A stretch of DNA of 64,000 bases from an uncultured Psychromonas sp. (GTDB lineage: Bacteria > Pseudomonadota > Gammaproteobacteria > Enterobacterales > Psychromonadaceae): assembly GCF_947489755.1 (NCBI RefSeq), contig NZ_CANLFB010000002.1, positions 172,614 through 236,613 on the forward strand, in the 5' to 3' direction. The notes below the pieces were generated by a model. That model searched no databases, was not told the DNA's origin, and worked only from the letters and a program-made list of their open reading frames with translations. This document shows, piece after piece, positions 26,961-36,083 of this stretch (positions within the stretch are counted from its first letter, which is position 1; the number at the start of each line of letters is the position of its first letter). Both the position numbers and the translations under genes were made by a program.

Positions 26961-27863
26961 ATGTTTAAAACACTCTCTTTAGGTTTACTATTGATGCTAA
27001 GCAGCAGTTTAAGCTATGCAGAAAAACTAACCGTTGGTATTACATTACAACCTTATTACAGTTACGTAAAAGCTGTGGTAGGTGATCTCGTTGAAGTACT
27101 CCCGTTAGTTGATGAAGGCTTTAATCCTCATAACTATCAACCACAAGCTAATGATTTACGTCGTTTAAATGAAATGGATGTCATTGTGATTAATAATATT
27201 GGTCACGATGACTTTGCACTGAAAGTGATTAAAGCCGCTAACCGTGATGATTTAATTATTATAAAGGCCAATAAAGACGTGCCGTTATTACCTGCAATGG
27301 GACAATCTGTTGGCAGTGGTGTCGTTAATCCACATACGTTTGTGGGTGTTTCAACCACCATTCAGAAGGTGTATACCATTGCCAATGAGATGGCAAAAAT
27401 TGACCCAGATAACGCTAAGCAATACCGTGCGAATGCGCGTCAATATGCGCTGAAATTTAGAAAAATGAAACACCAAGCGATGTTAGCGTTAAGCGATATC
27501 AATACCGCTGGTATGAAGGTAGCGACAACACATAATGCTTATGGTTATATTCTGCAAGAATTTGGTGTCGAAGTGAGCGCGGTTATAGAACCTGCCCATG
27601 GTGTTGAACCGAGTGCGAGTCAATTACAAGAAACCATTGAAAAAATCAGAGAATCTGGAATCGATGTGTTGTTCTATGAACTTAACATGCCGAATCGTTA
27701 CGTTGATACGATTGAAAAGGAAACGGGTATTAAATTGTATCGTTTCTCTCATATGACGCATGGTGCTTATGAAGTAGATAAAGTAGAAGTTGAAATGCGT
27801 CAGAATCTAAACACCTTAGTGGAAGCGATGAAGTTTACTGCTCAACAAAAAGGTGGTGTGTAG
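26961..27863 (+). CDS. Metal ABC transporter substrate-binding protein (ZnuA/TroA family)
   Basis: Periplasmic cluster A-I metal receptor of 300 residues with a signal peptide (about 1-20). The metal-ligand positions can be read as His57 (NPHNYQP), His125 (VNPHTF), His191 (TTHNAYGY) and Asp273 (EVDKVEVEMRQNL). A third-ligand histidine is typical of zinc-type proteins, whereas manganese/iron-type proteins usually have glutamate there. There is no His-rich loop. Zn(II) or Fe(II) is therefore possible, and the Fur-like boxes nearby favour iron. It overlaps the ATPase gene by 1 bp. Confidence 0.9.
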   Translation: MFKTLSLGLLLMLSSSLSYAEKLTVGITLQPYYSYVKAVVGDLVEVLPLVDEGFNPHNYQPQANDLRRLNEMDVIVINNIGHDDFALKVIKAANRDDLIIIKANKDVPLLPAMGQSVGSGVVNPHTFVGVSTTIQKVYTIANEMAKIDPDNAKQYRANARQYALKFRKMKHQAMLALSDINTAGMKVATTHNAYGYILQEFGVEVSAVIEPAHGVEPSASQLQETIEKIRESGIDVLFYELNMPNRYVDTIEKETGIKLYRFSHMTHGAYEVDKVEVEMRQNLNTLVEAMKFTAQQKGGV

Positions 27864-28630
27864 TGGGACCTTCAATTTCATTGAGTAATGTTGCTTTACG
27901 TTATGAAAACAATATCGTCTTGCAGGATATTTCAGTCTCACTTGATGCGGGAAAATGTCACGTGATCATGGGACCTAACGGTGGCGGTAAAACATCTTTG
28001 TTACGTTCAATCTTAGGGTTAACACCTTTTAAAGGTGAGATAAATGTTAACTGGACAGATAAAAAAGGCAAGATAGGTTATGTGCCACAAAAAGCGACCT
28101 TTGAACCGAGTTTGCCGTTAACCGTTCTCGATTTTATTCTACTCAATCAAAGCCGTTCCCCGCTATTTTTTAACTTTAATAAAAAACACAAAGTGAAAGC
28201 ATTAGCGCAATTAGCCCGTTTAGGCATGGCCGATCGCGCGATGTTTCGTATGGGGCAACTATCAGGTGGAGAGCAGCAACGCGTTTTATTTGCTCAAGCA
28301 TTATTAGATAACCCTGACTTACTTATTTTAGATGAACCCACCAACGGTATGGATGATCAAGGTGTACGTTACTTTGAGTCTTTGATCAGTGATTTAGTGA
28401 AAGAGCAAAAAACCATTCTTGTAGTACACCATGATATCAGTGCCGTGCGTCGTTTAGAGGCAATAGTTCACGTGGTCAATGGCGTGTTAATTGAAAGTGG
28501 TGATGCAAGTGAAGTATTGCACACCAGTAAGATAGAGCAGCTTTTTAATCATTACCGTAGTACGCCAATGACCGATGTTGCGAATAAATCAACAGCGACG
28601 ACAACATCGACGAACAGTGAGGTGGCATAG
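27863..28630 (+). CDS. Metal ABC transporter ATP-binding protein
   Basis: Cytoplasmic ATPase of 255 residues that powers the importer. Walker A is at residues 37-44 (GPNGGGKT), the signature LSGGEQQR at 133-140, Walker B LLILDEP at about 153-159, and the switch histidine in VVHHD. It starts with GTG in a TAGTG overlap with the binding protein and ends in another TAGTG overlap with the permease. It belongs to the cluster 9 metal importers (ZnuC, SitB). Confidence 0.93.
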   Translation: MGPSISLSNVALRYENNIVLQDISVSLDAGKCHVIMGPNGGGKTSLLRSILGLTPFKGEINVNWTDKKGKIGYVPQKATFEPSLPLTVLDFILLNQSRSPLFFNFNKKHKVKALAQLARLGMADRAMFRMGQLSGGEQQRVLFAQALLDNPDLLILDEPTNGMDDQGVRYFESLISDLVKEQKTILVVHHDISAVRRLEAIVHVVNGVLIESGDASEVLHTSKIEQLFNHYRSTPMTDVANKSTATTTSTNSEVA

Positions 28631-29508
28631 TGGATACGTTACGTTTATTGGCAAGCCAAGGTGCTGAAGCAGGTTGGTTAAGTGAGAGCTTCTCTTATGC
28701 GTTTATGGTTAACGCATTAGTTGCGGCATTATTAGTGGGACCTTTGTTAGGAGGGTTAGGCACATTAGTGATTGCCAAGCGATTGGCCTTCTTTTCAGAA
28801 GCGGTTGGCCATGCGGCTTTAACCGGGATTGCGATTGGTGTGCTATTAGGTGAACCACCTGAAAACCCAATTATTGGTTTGTTTTGTTTCTGCATGATCT
28901 TTGCGTTGTTATTGCATTTTGTACGTAATCGCACCGCAGTGCCTTACGATACATTAGTAGGGGTTTTCCTTGCTGTTGCTTTAGCAGGTGGTGCGGCATT
29001 ACTGATGTACGTTGCTCGTAAAATCAATATTCACATGTTAGAAAATGTATTATTTGGTTCGATCTTGACGATCACTGACTTTGATTTGTTAGTGTTAGGC
29101 GTGAGTTGCTTGTTGATTATTGTCGGGCTTGTTTTTACTTTTAATCGTATTTTATTGGCTTCTATCAGCCCAGATATTGCTAAGGTGCGAGGTTATAATA
29201 CGCATTTCTATGATTACTTATTTGTGATGATGATTACTTTAGTGACGATTGCTGCGGTTAAGATTGTTGGCGCAGTATTGGTGGGGGCGTTATTGCTTAT
29301 CCCTGGGGCAACGGCACGTTTAATGACTAAAAGTATGGGCAGTTTTGTGCTGCTATCTTCATTATTAGCGACGCTGAGCTGCTTAATTGGTACGTTATTA
29401 CCGATGGAGCTAAAACTACCTATTCCCTCTGGTGCATCGATTATTTTAGTGGCAGCTAGTTTCTTTTTAATCGCGACTATTTATCGCATTATTGGTGGAC
29501 GTTCATAA
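28630..29508 (+). CDS. Metal ABC transporter permease
   Basis: Inner-membrane permease of 292 residues with about eight or nine hydrophobic segments, of the ZnuB/SitC family. Typical stretches include AFFSEAVGHAALTGIAIG and VGAVLVGALLLIPGATARL. It starts with GTG overlapping the ATPase stop and overlaps the next gene by 1 bp, so translation is coupled across the operon. Confidence 0.93.
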   Translation: MDTLRLLASQGAEAGWLSESFSYAFMVNALVAALLVGPLLGGLGTLVIAKRLAFFSEAVGHAALTGIAIGVLLGEPPENPIIGLFCFCMIFALLLHFVRNRTAVPYDTLVGVFLAVALAGGAALLMYVARKINIHMLENVLFGSILTITDFDLLVLGVSCLLIIVGLVFTFNRILLASISPDIAKVRGYNTHFYDYLFVMMITLVTIAAVKIVGAVLVGALLLIPGATARLMTKSMGSFVLLSSLLATLSCLIGTLLPMELKLPIPSGASIILVAASFFLIATIYRIIGGRS

Positions 29509-30497
29509 TGAAACAAGTACTTAACTCATTGATACATAAAACACCTAAAATCGCTTTACATAAAGCATCTAAAATCTATTTATATAAAGCACCTACAACC
29601 TTTTTATATAAAGCACTTGGCAGACTGAGTAAGTTATCTCGCTATGTGGTTATGTTTGCTAGCTTATTAGCATTATTACCAAGTCAGTTAATGGCGAAAG
29701 ATATTTTAACGACAATGCCCGTTACTTATATGATGGCGACCCAATTAATGAAAGGTTCGCCGATCACAACTACTTACTTAGCACCAAAACGTTATGGCTT
29801 AGACAGGTTAAGTAATTGGTACGCGACGAAGGGAGAGGCTAACGCATTAGAAGCTGGCAAAAAGGCTAAAGTAGCGATTACGCTAAAGGCATTATGGCCG
29901 AAAGATCCGCTCTTTGTTTATGCGCGCCAGGGTAATATTAATTTAATTGAAATTGATGCGTCACAATCAATATCTCCACGTGCACGTGGCATTGCGACGG
30001 TGCAGTTAAGTGATGGTAGTAGCTCTATTTATGCTTGGCTCAACCCAAATAACATCGGTACGATGTTCAGTATCGTCAGTGAAGATCTAAAACGAATTTG
30101 GCCTGAATATGCTGATTTAATTGAGAAGAATCAGCAGGCGTTATTAGTTCAGGTTCGTTTGCTTATTAATCAACAACAGCAAATCTTATTTGATAAAGAG
30201 ATCGATTCAGTGGTGTTGTTATCAGATCAATTGGAAGACTTTGCTTCTGCCAATCAACTGTTTGTTGTGCAACGTCTGTTTAAAGAAGAATTGGAATGGA
30301 CTGAGCAAGATAAGTTAGCGTTAAAAACACTATTAACAGAGTCACCGCACTTGTGGCTACTGACCACTAAAAAGGTCTCTCAGCAGCTTAAAACGTTATT
30401 GCCTAACTTTACCAATATATTAGTGATTGATAGTATCGACCGTTGGGGTAGTAAAGGTATTCAACTTGAAAAACCATTTCAACGATGGTTGTTTTAA
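29508..30497 (+). CDS. Degenerate metal-binding-protein paralogue
   Basis: Exported protein of up to 329 residues that retains the layout of ZnuA-type receptors (TTMPVTYMMATQLMKG at the mature N-terminus, WLNPNNIGTMFSIVSEDLKRIWPEY in mid-protein) but lacks the usual His ligands. The position of PHxYxP reads APKRYGL, and WLNPNN replaces an HxWxxP segment. The leader is unusually long: about 50 residues precede the hydrophobic core (MFASLLALLPSQLMA), and part is an 8-residue tandem repeat encoded by 24-bp units. A shorter start at a later ATG is possible. It may have become a regulatory or chaperone subunit of the transporter. I do not know of a described role. Confidence 0.65.
   Translation: MKQVLNSLIHKTPKIALHKASKIYLYKAPTTFLYKALGRLSKLSRYVVMFASLLALLPSQLMAKDILTTMPVTYMMATQLMKGSPITTTYLAPKRYGLDRLSNWYATKGEANALEAGKKAKVAITLKALWPKDPLFVYARQGNINLIEIDASQSISPRARGIATVQLSDGSSSIYAWLNPNNIGTMFSIVSEDLKRIWPEYADLIEKNQQALLVQVRLLINQQQQILFDKEIDSVVLLSDQLEDFASANQLFVVQRLFKEELEWTEQDKLALKTLLTESPHLWLLTTKKVSQQLKTLLPNFTNILVIDSIDRWGSKGIQLEKPFQRWLF
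29533..29620. repeat. 24-bp tandem repeat inside the 5' end of the degenerate binding-protein gene
   Basis: Units start at 29533, 29557, 29581 and 29605 (the last partial), with core ATAAAGCACCTA. They encode the 8-residue repeat HKTPKIAL, HKASKIYL, YKAPTTFL, YKALGRLS. Copy number can change without shifting the frame. Confidence 0.85.
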
Positions 30498-30550
30498 CAT
30501 GACATTCGTTAAGATCCCGTTATTAATGCATTTATTAAATTAAGCACTCA

Positions 30551-30596
30551 TTAACCAGGCAATCGTTAACCAGACAATCTATTAACCAGAAAATGA
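30551..30596. repeat. 15-16-bp tandem repeat after the metal transporter operon
   Basis: Three units start at 30551, 30566 and 30582, consensus TTAACCAGACAATC. They lie between the operon end and its terminator. Confidence 0.75.
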
Positions 30597-30602
30597 TTAA
30601 AC

Positions 30603-30642
30603 AAAAATGCCGTTTAGCTGTAATAAGTTAAACGGCATTTTT
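30603..30642. terminator. Bidirectional terminator
   Basis: AAAAATGCCGTTTA (30603-30616) pairs with TAAACGGCATTTTT (30629-30642), a perfect 14-bp stem flanked by an A-run and a T-run. It can end both the rightward metal operon and the leftward gene at 30680. Confidence 0.88.
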
Positions 30643-30679
30643 ATAGATGAAGAAAGCTTTAAACTTTGAACCTTAAATA

Positions 30680-32140
30680 TTAAAGGCGTCGTTTAATGTG
30701 CATTAAAGAATACAACGTCGATTGTAACTTCTTATCTTTTTTATCTTTAATTTTTGCTTCGCCTGCTTTTTCTATTTCTATAATACCTGAACGATTTAAA
30801 GTGATTCGGTAACGTTCAAATTGCGCTTGATATTGACCCTGGTCTAAGGCAATAATCACGTTGATTTGGTAACGTCGTTCAATCGACGTGGTTTGAATCT
30901 TTTCTCTATTCGCTGTTGTATCTAAACGCTCGAAGACTTTACCGGTACCACCTTCCGCATAACGCGTTAACGGACGTAAACTAAAGAAGATATTTTCTTC
31001 CATCGTATCGTAACCGGCTTGAAAACCTTGTTTACTGACGCGTGTTTCAATACGGTAATGCAATAACTGCGCACTTTGTTTGTTTTGAGAGTGACGCTCT
31101 GCCAGTAAATCTTTACTCTGTTGCGGCAGTTTTTTGCTAATGCTGTAATCTAACCAGACTTTCTGCTTTGCTATTTCTACTTGGCTCGTTGAATCATATA
31201 AGGTACGAGCCCATTTAGGCTTCCCTCGTCGTATCCATCGCCATAACATGTTTTTAAATTCATCTTTAAATACTTCACGTACCCCATAAATGATCGCTAA
31301 TAAGAAGATCATTAACGTCGTTAACTGGCTGAATGCTCCCTGCGTTTTGATGATTAACACTAATACCACACTCATCAATAAAGCGGTCGCAACGCCCGTC
31401 ACCAATTTCTTTGTATGGTTGCCAAGCACAAGGGTTCGGCTTTTAAAAATCACACCATATTCAATCAAGCGTCGTAATAAACGCATTTTATTCGCAATAC
31501 GGTTAGGATCTTTTAATGTTGCTTCAGAGTTATAACCTTTTTTCTTACGGTATTGGCTCTCTTCATCACAAATGGCGAGTAACGCTAAACGTGTTTCAGA
31601 AAACTCACTTGGGCGAGGTTTTTTAACCAACATACGCATGATAGTTTGTTCGGTATACCATGATAAATAGTTATCAACATTCTCATAGATAGATGTTAAT
31701 TTGGCACTTTTAGGTTGGTGGCTACGATGTTTTTTTAAAATGTCTAAACAGTGCTCTGTCAATTCAACGGCTGCATCATAAAAATCCGCTAAACTCTCGC
31801 TATCATTAATCGCTAATACTTCATTGGCATCAGTATCTAATGCGGAGATATATTGGTAAGCAAATAAGTTGAGGTTACTTTTATACTCTGATGCAGAGCG
31901 TTTCATACGGCTTGCAAAACGACGGTGTAATAGAGGTAAATGTAAGCCTTTGGTATGGTAGGCGCGACGCCCATTGATACCTGCATTGAAGTAATCTGTT
32001 TCTGATAAGGTGTCTTTATTTATGCCCATCTCTTTTGGTAATGAAAAATATAAATCAATACGCCTAAACGTCCCTTGTTTCATGTGATGGGTCAATTTAA
32101 TTGATAATTTTTCGTCCTGCTTTAAAGTGAAGTTGGGCAA
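30680..32140 (-). CDS. Unrecognised membrane protein, 486 residues, TTG start
   Basis: I do not recognise this protein. It has two adjacent hydrophobic segments near the middle (about 250-300), a basic, mostly hydrophilic N-terminal half with LPLLHRRF and many Arg/Lys, and a C-terminal beta-rich half. I chose a TTG at 32140 because AAGGAGG lies about 5 nt before it, the strongest ribosome site seen here. The frame remains open to another TTG at 32197 that has no ribosome site. It is transcribed alone, convergent with the metal operon. No catalytic motif is evident, and a membrane-linked structural or sensor role cannot be distinguished. Confidence 0.72.
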   Translation of the reverse strand: MPNFTLKQDEKLSIKLTHHMKQGTFRRIDLYFSLPKEMGINKDTLSETDYFNAGINGRRAYHTKGLHLPLLHRRFASRMKRSASEYKSNLNLFAYQYISALDTDANEVLAINDSESLADFYDAAVELTEHCLDILKKHRSHQPKSAKLTSIYENVDNYLSWYTEQTIMRMLVKKPRPSEFSETRLALLAICDEESQYRKKKGYNSEATLKDPNRIANKMRLLRRLIEYGVIFKSRTLVLGNHTKKLVTGVATALLMSVVLVLIIKTQGAFSQLTTLMIFLLAIIYGVREVFKDEFKNMLWRWIRRGKPKWARTLYDSTSQVEIAKQKVWLDYSISKKLPQQSKDLLAERHSQNKQSAQLLHYRIETRVSKQGFQAGYDTMEENIFFSLRPLTRYAEGGTGKVFERLDTTANREKIQTTSIERRYQINVIIALDQGQYQAQFERYRITLNRSGIIEIEKAGEAKIKDKKDKKLQSTLYSLMHIKRRL

Positions 32141-32588
32141 TTTTTCCTCCTTAGTTAGCTGCAGTATATCTGTATTGTAAAGCGTTGTAATGATCAAGAG
32201 CGTAATTTTCTAACATTTTAATATACTAATTTATGCGTTTTTTCTTATTTAAAATAGATCTATATATAAAACCTTTGTTATTGATTTTATGACTTTTAAT
32301 AATGTTTTTTACATTAGGACTTAACTGCTTTGTATTAGTGCTTAGTTGCACCATTTTATGGCATGTTTATTAACATTAAATGAATATTTTTATATTGATC
32401 CTCATTAAAATTAGTACTTTAAGGTTGGCATGATTTTGGCTATATTACTCATGCTTTTGGTGATTTTCGGTTGTTAATAATAAAACGCTTGAACAAGGGC
32501 TCTGTTTTTATGAGTCAAAAATCATAGTTGTCATTTAATTTGACGTTATTTAACGCAACCTGAATAAATCTAACTATGGGCATTCTTT
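32141..32588. other. Divergent intergenic region before guaD
   Basis: About 450 bp, AT-rich, with no gene found. A sigma-54-like element lies at 32426-32441 (TGGCAT, 5 nt, TGGCT). No purine-riboswitch structure was recognised. Confidence 0.45.
32426..32441 (+). promoter_or_regulatory. Candidate sigma-54 promoter upstream of guaD
   Basis: TGGCATGATTTTGGCT keeps the GG and GC dinucleotides at the proper -24/-12 spacing, with two mismatches to TGGCAC-N5-TTGC. No enhancer-binding regulator is adjacent. Confidence 0.3.
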
Positions 32589-33899
32589 ATGATTCAACAA
32601 TCAAATACAGTTCTTCGCGCAAGCTTTTTGCATTTTATTAACGATCCAGCCAAAGTAGAAAACATTGATGATGCTTATCAATATATTGCTGATGGCTTAC
32701 TGGTTATTGAAAATGGCAAAGTAAAGTCATTGACACCATTTAATGATAAAAGTGCAGACTTATACCCTCACCTTGAAGATAAACGTGGGCAATTAATCAT
32801 GCCTGGTTTTATTGATACACATATCCATTACCCGCAAACAGAAATGATTGCTGCTTACGGTGAGCAACTTTTAGAATGGTTAGAGACTTATACGTTTCCA
32901 ACCGAGAAACAGTTTAAAGATAAATTATACGCACAAAAAATATCGCAGTTTTTTATTAACGAACTATTAAAAAATGGCACGACTAGCGCTTTAGTTTTTG
33001 GAACGGTTCATCCTGAATCTGTTGATGCGTTATTTGAAGAAGCTGAAAAAATAGATATGCGCATGATTGCTGGTAAAGTGATGATGGATCGCAATGCACC
33101 GGATTACCTCTTAGATACTGCTCAATCAAGCTATGATCAGTCTAAAGCATTGATTGAAAAATGGCATAATAAAGGGCGTTTACAATACGCTATCACCCCT
33201 CGCTTTGCACCTACCTCAACGCCTGAACAACTCGAATTAGCAGGAAAGTTAAAAGCAGAATATCCAGATGTCTATGTTCAAACTCACTTGTCTGAAAATG
33301 TCGATGAAATTGAATGGGTCAAATCTTTATTCCCTGAGCGCGAAGGCTACCTAGATGTCTATGAACATTATGGTTTAACGGGTGATAAGAGTGTATTTGC
33401 ACATTGTATTCATCTGACTGATAAAGAATGGACAATAATGGCAGAGAGTAATTCTGTTATTGCTTTTTGTCCTACTTCAAATTTGTTTTTAGGCAGTGGC
33501 CTATTTAATTTAGATAAAGCAGATGATAATAATGTGCCTGTTGGTCTTGCGACTGATGTGGGCGGTGGTACGAGCTTTTCACAATTACGTTCATTAAGTG
33601 AAGCTTACAAAATAATGCAGCTACAGGGTAAAAAGCTATCTGTATTTAAAGGGTTATATTTAGCGACATTAGGCAGTGCACAATCGCTTAGCTTAGATCA
33701 TAAAGTCGGTAACTTTGAAAAAGGAAAAGAAGCTGATTTTATTGTATTAGATTGGGCTGCAACGGAATTACAAACATTACGCCTTGAAAACTCAAACAGT
33801 TTACAAGATAAATTATTTGCTTTAATGATGTTAGGTGATGAACGAAATATTCATTCAACCTATGTTGCAGGGAAATTAGTTTATAGCGCTGCTGATTAA
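32589..33899 (+). CDS. guaD: Guanine deaminase
   Basis: Amidohydrolase-superfamily enzyme of 436 residues that converts guanine to xanthine and ammonia in purine salvage or catabolism, in the cytosol. It shows the metal-binding HxH pair at His78/His80 (IDTHIHYPQ), the guanine deaminase signature PRFAPTSTPEQL, the QTHLSEN and HCIHLTD motifs and a late Asp in ATDVGGGTS. Length matches the family. No other purine-degradation gene is adjacent. Confidence 0.95.
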   Translation: MIQQSNTVLRASFLHFINDPAKVENIDDAYQYIADGLLVIENGKVKSLTPFNDKSADLYPHLEDKRGQLIMPGFIDTHIHYPQTEMIAAYGEQLLEWLETYTFPTEKQFKDKLYAQKISQFFINELLKNGTTSALVFGTVHPESVDALFEEAEKIDMRMIAGKVMMDRNAPDYLLDTAQSSYDQSKALIEKWHNKGRLQYAITPRFAPTSTPEQLELAGKLKAEYPDVYVQTHLSENVDEIEWVKSLFPEREGYLDVYEHYGLTGDKSVFAHCIHLTDKEWTIMAESNSVIAFCPTSNLFLGSGLFNLDKADDNNVPVGLATDVGGGTSFSQLRSLSEAYKIMQLQGKKLSVFKGLYLATLGSAQSLSLDHKVGNFEKGKEADFIVLDWAATELQTLRLENSNSLQDKLFALMMLGDERNIHSTYVAGKLVYSAAD

Positions 33900-34009
33900 C
33901 TCTATCTGCTCCATTTTCCTGCCTATAATAGAGTGAATAATTTAGTTATAATCAGATTCAGATGTTATAACTAATTTTATAATCAACTTTGTTACAGGTA
34001 GGAAATTTC

Positions 34010-34588
34010 ATGAAATTAACTCAATTATCGACTGCTCTTTACGAAAAATTGTATGCCGATATCACTCAGTTCAGAGAAACCTTTGATCTAGCTTGCGCCG
34101 CGCCAGAAACGTTAGATGATAAAGCTGATGAGTTACATACTTCATTAATCATCGAAGAACTCACAGAGTTAGCTGAAGCGCCTTGTAAGGTTGAACAGGC
34201 TGATGCAATTGTTGATAGCGTTTATGTATTAATGGGGCGTTTAGTACATTTAGGTGATACGAACGTTGAAGATAACCTTGCCATTAGTTACCTGATTGAT
34301 TTGTTCTTAAATGTAGCGAAACAACGCAAGATTGATTTTATCACTTGTTGGGATGAAGTACATTCAAGCAACATGAGCAAAGTCTGCCGCAATCAACAAG
34401 AATACGCAGATACGGTTGCGTTTTATGCAAAACAGGGTGTGACGCTAACGGACAGTGTAAAAGGTGAGTTCATCATCGCTAAATGTGCTGAAGACGTACA
34501 GATGGAAAGCAAATTAGTGCGTAAAGGTAAGGTCTTAAAATCTGTTTATTATCGACCTGCTGACTTAGCGCCTTTAGTTAACCTATAA
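34010..34588 (+). CDS. MazG-like/PRA-PH-type nucleotide pyrophosphohydrolase
   Basis: Protein of 192 residues with the all-alpha NTP-PPase signature of two acidic helices: EELTELAEA followed by QADAIVDSVYVLMG. This binds magnesium and hydrolyses nucleoside triphosphates to monophosphates in this superfamily. I chose the ATG at 34010, with GGTAGG upstream, rather than an in-frame start at 33989. It follows guaD by about 110 bp, and a strong terminator ends the unit. A link to purine pools is plausible, but the substrate is unknown. Confidence 0.78.
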   Translation: MKLTQLSTALYEKLYADITQFRETFDLACAAPETLDDKADELHTSLIIEELTELAEAPCKVEQADAIVDSVYVLMGRLVHLGDTNVEDNLAISYLIDLFLNVAKQRKIDFITCWDEVHSSNMSKVCRNQQEYADTVAFYAKQGVTLTDSVKGEFIIAKCAEDVQMESKLVRKGKVLKSVYYRPADLAPLVNL

Positions 34589-34611
34589 GCTGCTAGTTGA
34601 AAGACTTCATT

Positions 34612-34668
34612 AAGCGTTCAGTTAAACCTAAAACTACTATTTTTAAGGTTTAACTGAACGCTTTTTTA
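34612..34668 (+). terminator. Rho-independent terminator
   Basis: AAGCGTTCAGTTAAACCT (34612-34629) pairs with its exact complement at 34646-34663, an 18-bp stem followed by a T-run. Confidence 0.93.
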
Positions 34669-34780
34669 TCAATCGCTACAAAAGCATTTTCTATTTATCA
34701 CCGTTCTTTATAATAAATTATTTTCTGTCAAAGCTGTTCTCTATAAAAACTAACATATTAGAATTTTTAGTGATGGGCCA

Positions 34781-36082
34781 TTACAAAAAATTTATTTCCA
34801 CATAATGACCATCTTCTGTCGCTACATTCTTATATTGCCAAGCATAGTGTTGTATCAAACGTTCTGTTAATTCTAAACCTAAACCAAACCCTAGTTCATT
34901 TTTAAGCTGATTTTCAGTTTTTTCTATTTGTTCAATATTTTCAATTTCTTGAGAGTCAAATTCTCGATTGTTAATGATCAATTTGCTCCCTGCTTGAATA
35001 ATTCTAATTTTACCTTCAGTGGTATGTTGTAAAGCATTACGAAGTAAATTGTTGATCACAATTCGACATAACGCTTGAGGTAATAACAGTAACGTTTCAT
35101 CTGTTTTAATCTTAACCTCTACATTTTTTCCACTCAATAAATAAGTGAGTTCTTCTAATAATTGTTCTGTTAATTTACCAATAGAAATACTTATTAATGG
35201 AATCGATTTATCTGTTTTTCGGTTTAACCATAACAAGGTTTCAGTCAGGTCTGTCATATTAAAACTCGCACGCTCAATGCGTTCTAATACCTGTAGTTGC
35301 TTATCTACACTGATATCTTTTTCTATCATTTTACGTAATAACTCAGTATTCGTACGCGTAATCGCAATAGGTGTACGTAGCTCATGGCTCGCATAACCTA
35401 AAAAGCGCTGTTCTCGATCTAAGCCTTCTTGTACTGAACGTAAACTAGATTGAACAATACTGGCTAAGCTATTGAGTTCGCTAAAATGAAAGTCAGGTAT
35501 TGGCTGTATTAGTTTTTCTTTGCTTAAGTTTTTAGTCCAGGCCATTAGTTTTTCAACTGGGTTAGCGACTTTTCGTATGATGAAATAGGGGACTAAGGCA
35601 AATAATGCCATCAGAGCCAAAGCAATTAAAGAAAGGTAAAAAAAGGGGGGGATTTTATCTTGTACAGAAGGTTCCGAGTCTTGCCACTTTGGCGAGACAA
35701 ACATAGAAGAAATATAACGGATTTTATTTTTTCGCATTACCTTCAATACAAAGTAGCCTGCTTCAGGAGGTCCAAACAATGGATTACCATCAATACTTTT
35801 AAGTAGCAGGTTATCAACAACGTCTTCTTGATTAAGGTTTGCTTTTATTAATGGAGGTAAATCCTCCCAACGCGTTGCTACAATGAAATCATTAAGTTGT
35901 ATAGGATGACCATCAGAAACAGGCTTTTTATAAGCTTGTGCACGCATTGCATTGCTCATGGAAAAGTCTATACCGGTTAAAAAGTAATTAAAGCTTACCG
36001 CTGACATAATTGAAATCGTGGTCACGCCAGTGATAATTATCATAATTAAAAAATAGCCTTTTAGACTTGGCCTTATTTTCAT
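34781..36082 (-). CDS. Sensor histidine kinase
   Basis: Inner-membrane sensor kinase of 433 residues. TM1 (about 10-32), a periplasmic region of about 110 residues, TM2 (about 148-170) and a HAMP-like linker are followed by the phospho-acceptor His233 (LGYASHELRTPIAI). The short ATPase domain has INNLLRNALQHT and FGLGLELTERL. It lies 1 bp downstream of the OmpR-type regulator gene, so the two form an operon. The signal is unknown. Confidence 0.92.
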   Translation of the reverse strand: MKIRPSLKGYFLIMIIITGVTTISIMSAVSFNYFLTGIDFSMSNAMRAQAYKKPVSDGHPIQLNDFIVATRWEDLPPLIKANLNQEDVVDNLLLKSIDGNPLFGPPEAGYFVLKVMRKNKIRYISSMFVSPKWQDSEPSVQDKIPPFFYLSLIALALMALFALVPYFIIRKVANPVEKLMAWTKNLSKEKLIQPIPDFHFSELNSLASIVQSSLRSVQEGLDREQRFLGYASHELRTPIAITRTNTELLRKMIEKDISVDKQLQVLERIERASFNMTDLTETLLWLNRKTDKSIPLISISIGKLTEQLLEELTYLLSGKNVEVKIKTDETLLLLPQALCRIVINNLLRNALQHTTEGKIRIIQAGSKLIINNREFDSQEIENIEQIEKTENQLKNELGFGLGLELTERLIQHYAWQYKNVATEDGHYVEINFL

Positions 36083-36083
36083 A

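Noticed and set aside
32198..32588. Purine riboswitch before guaD
   Set aside because: No conserved three-way-junction core could be recognised.
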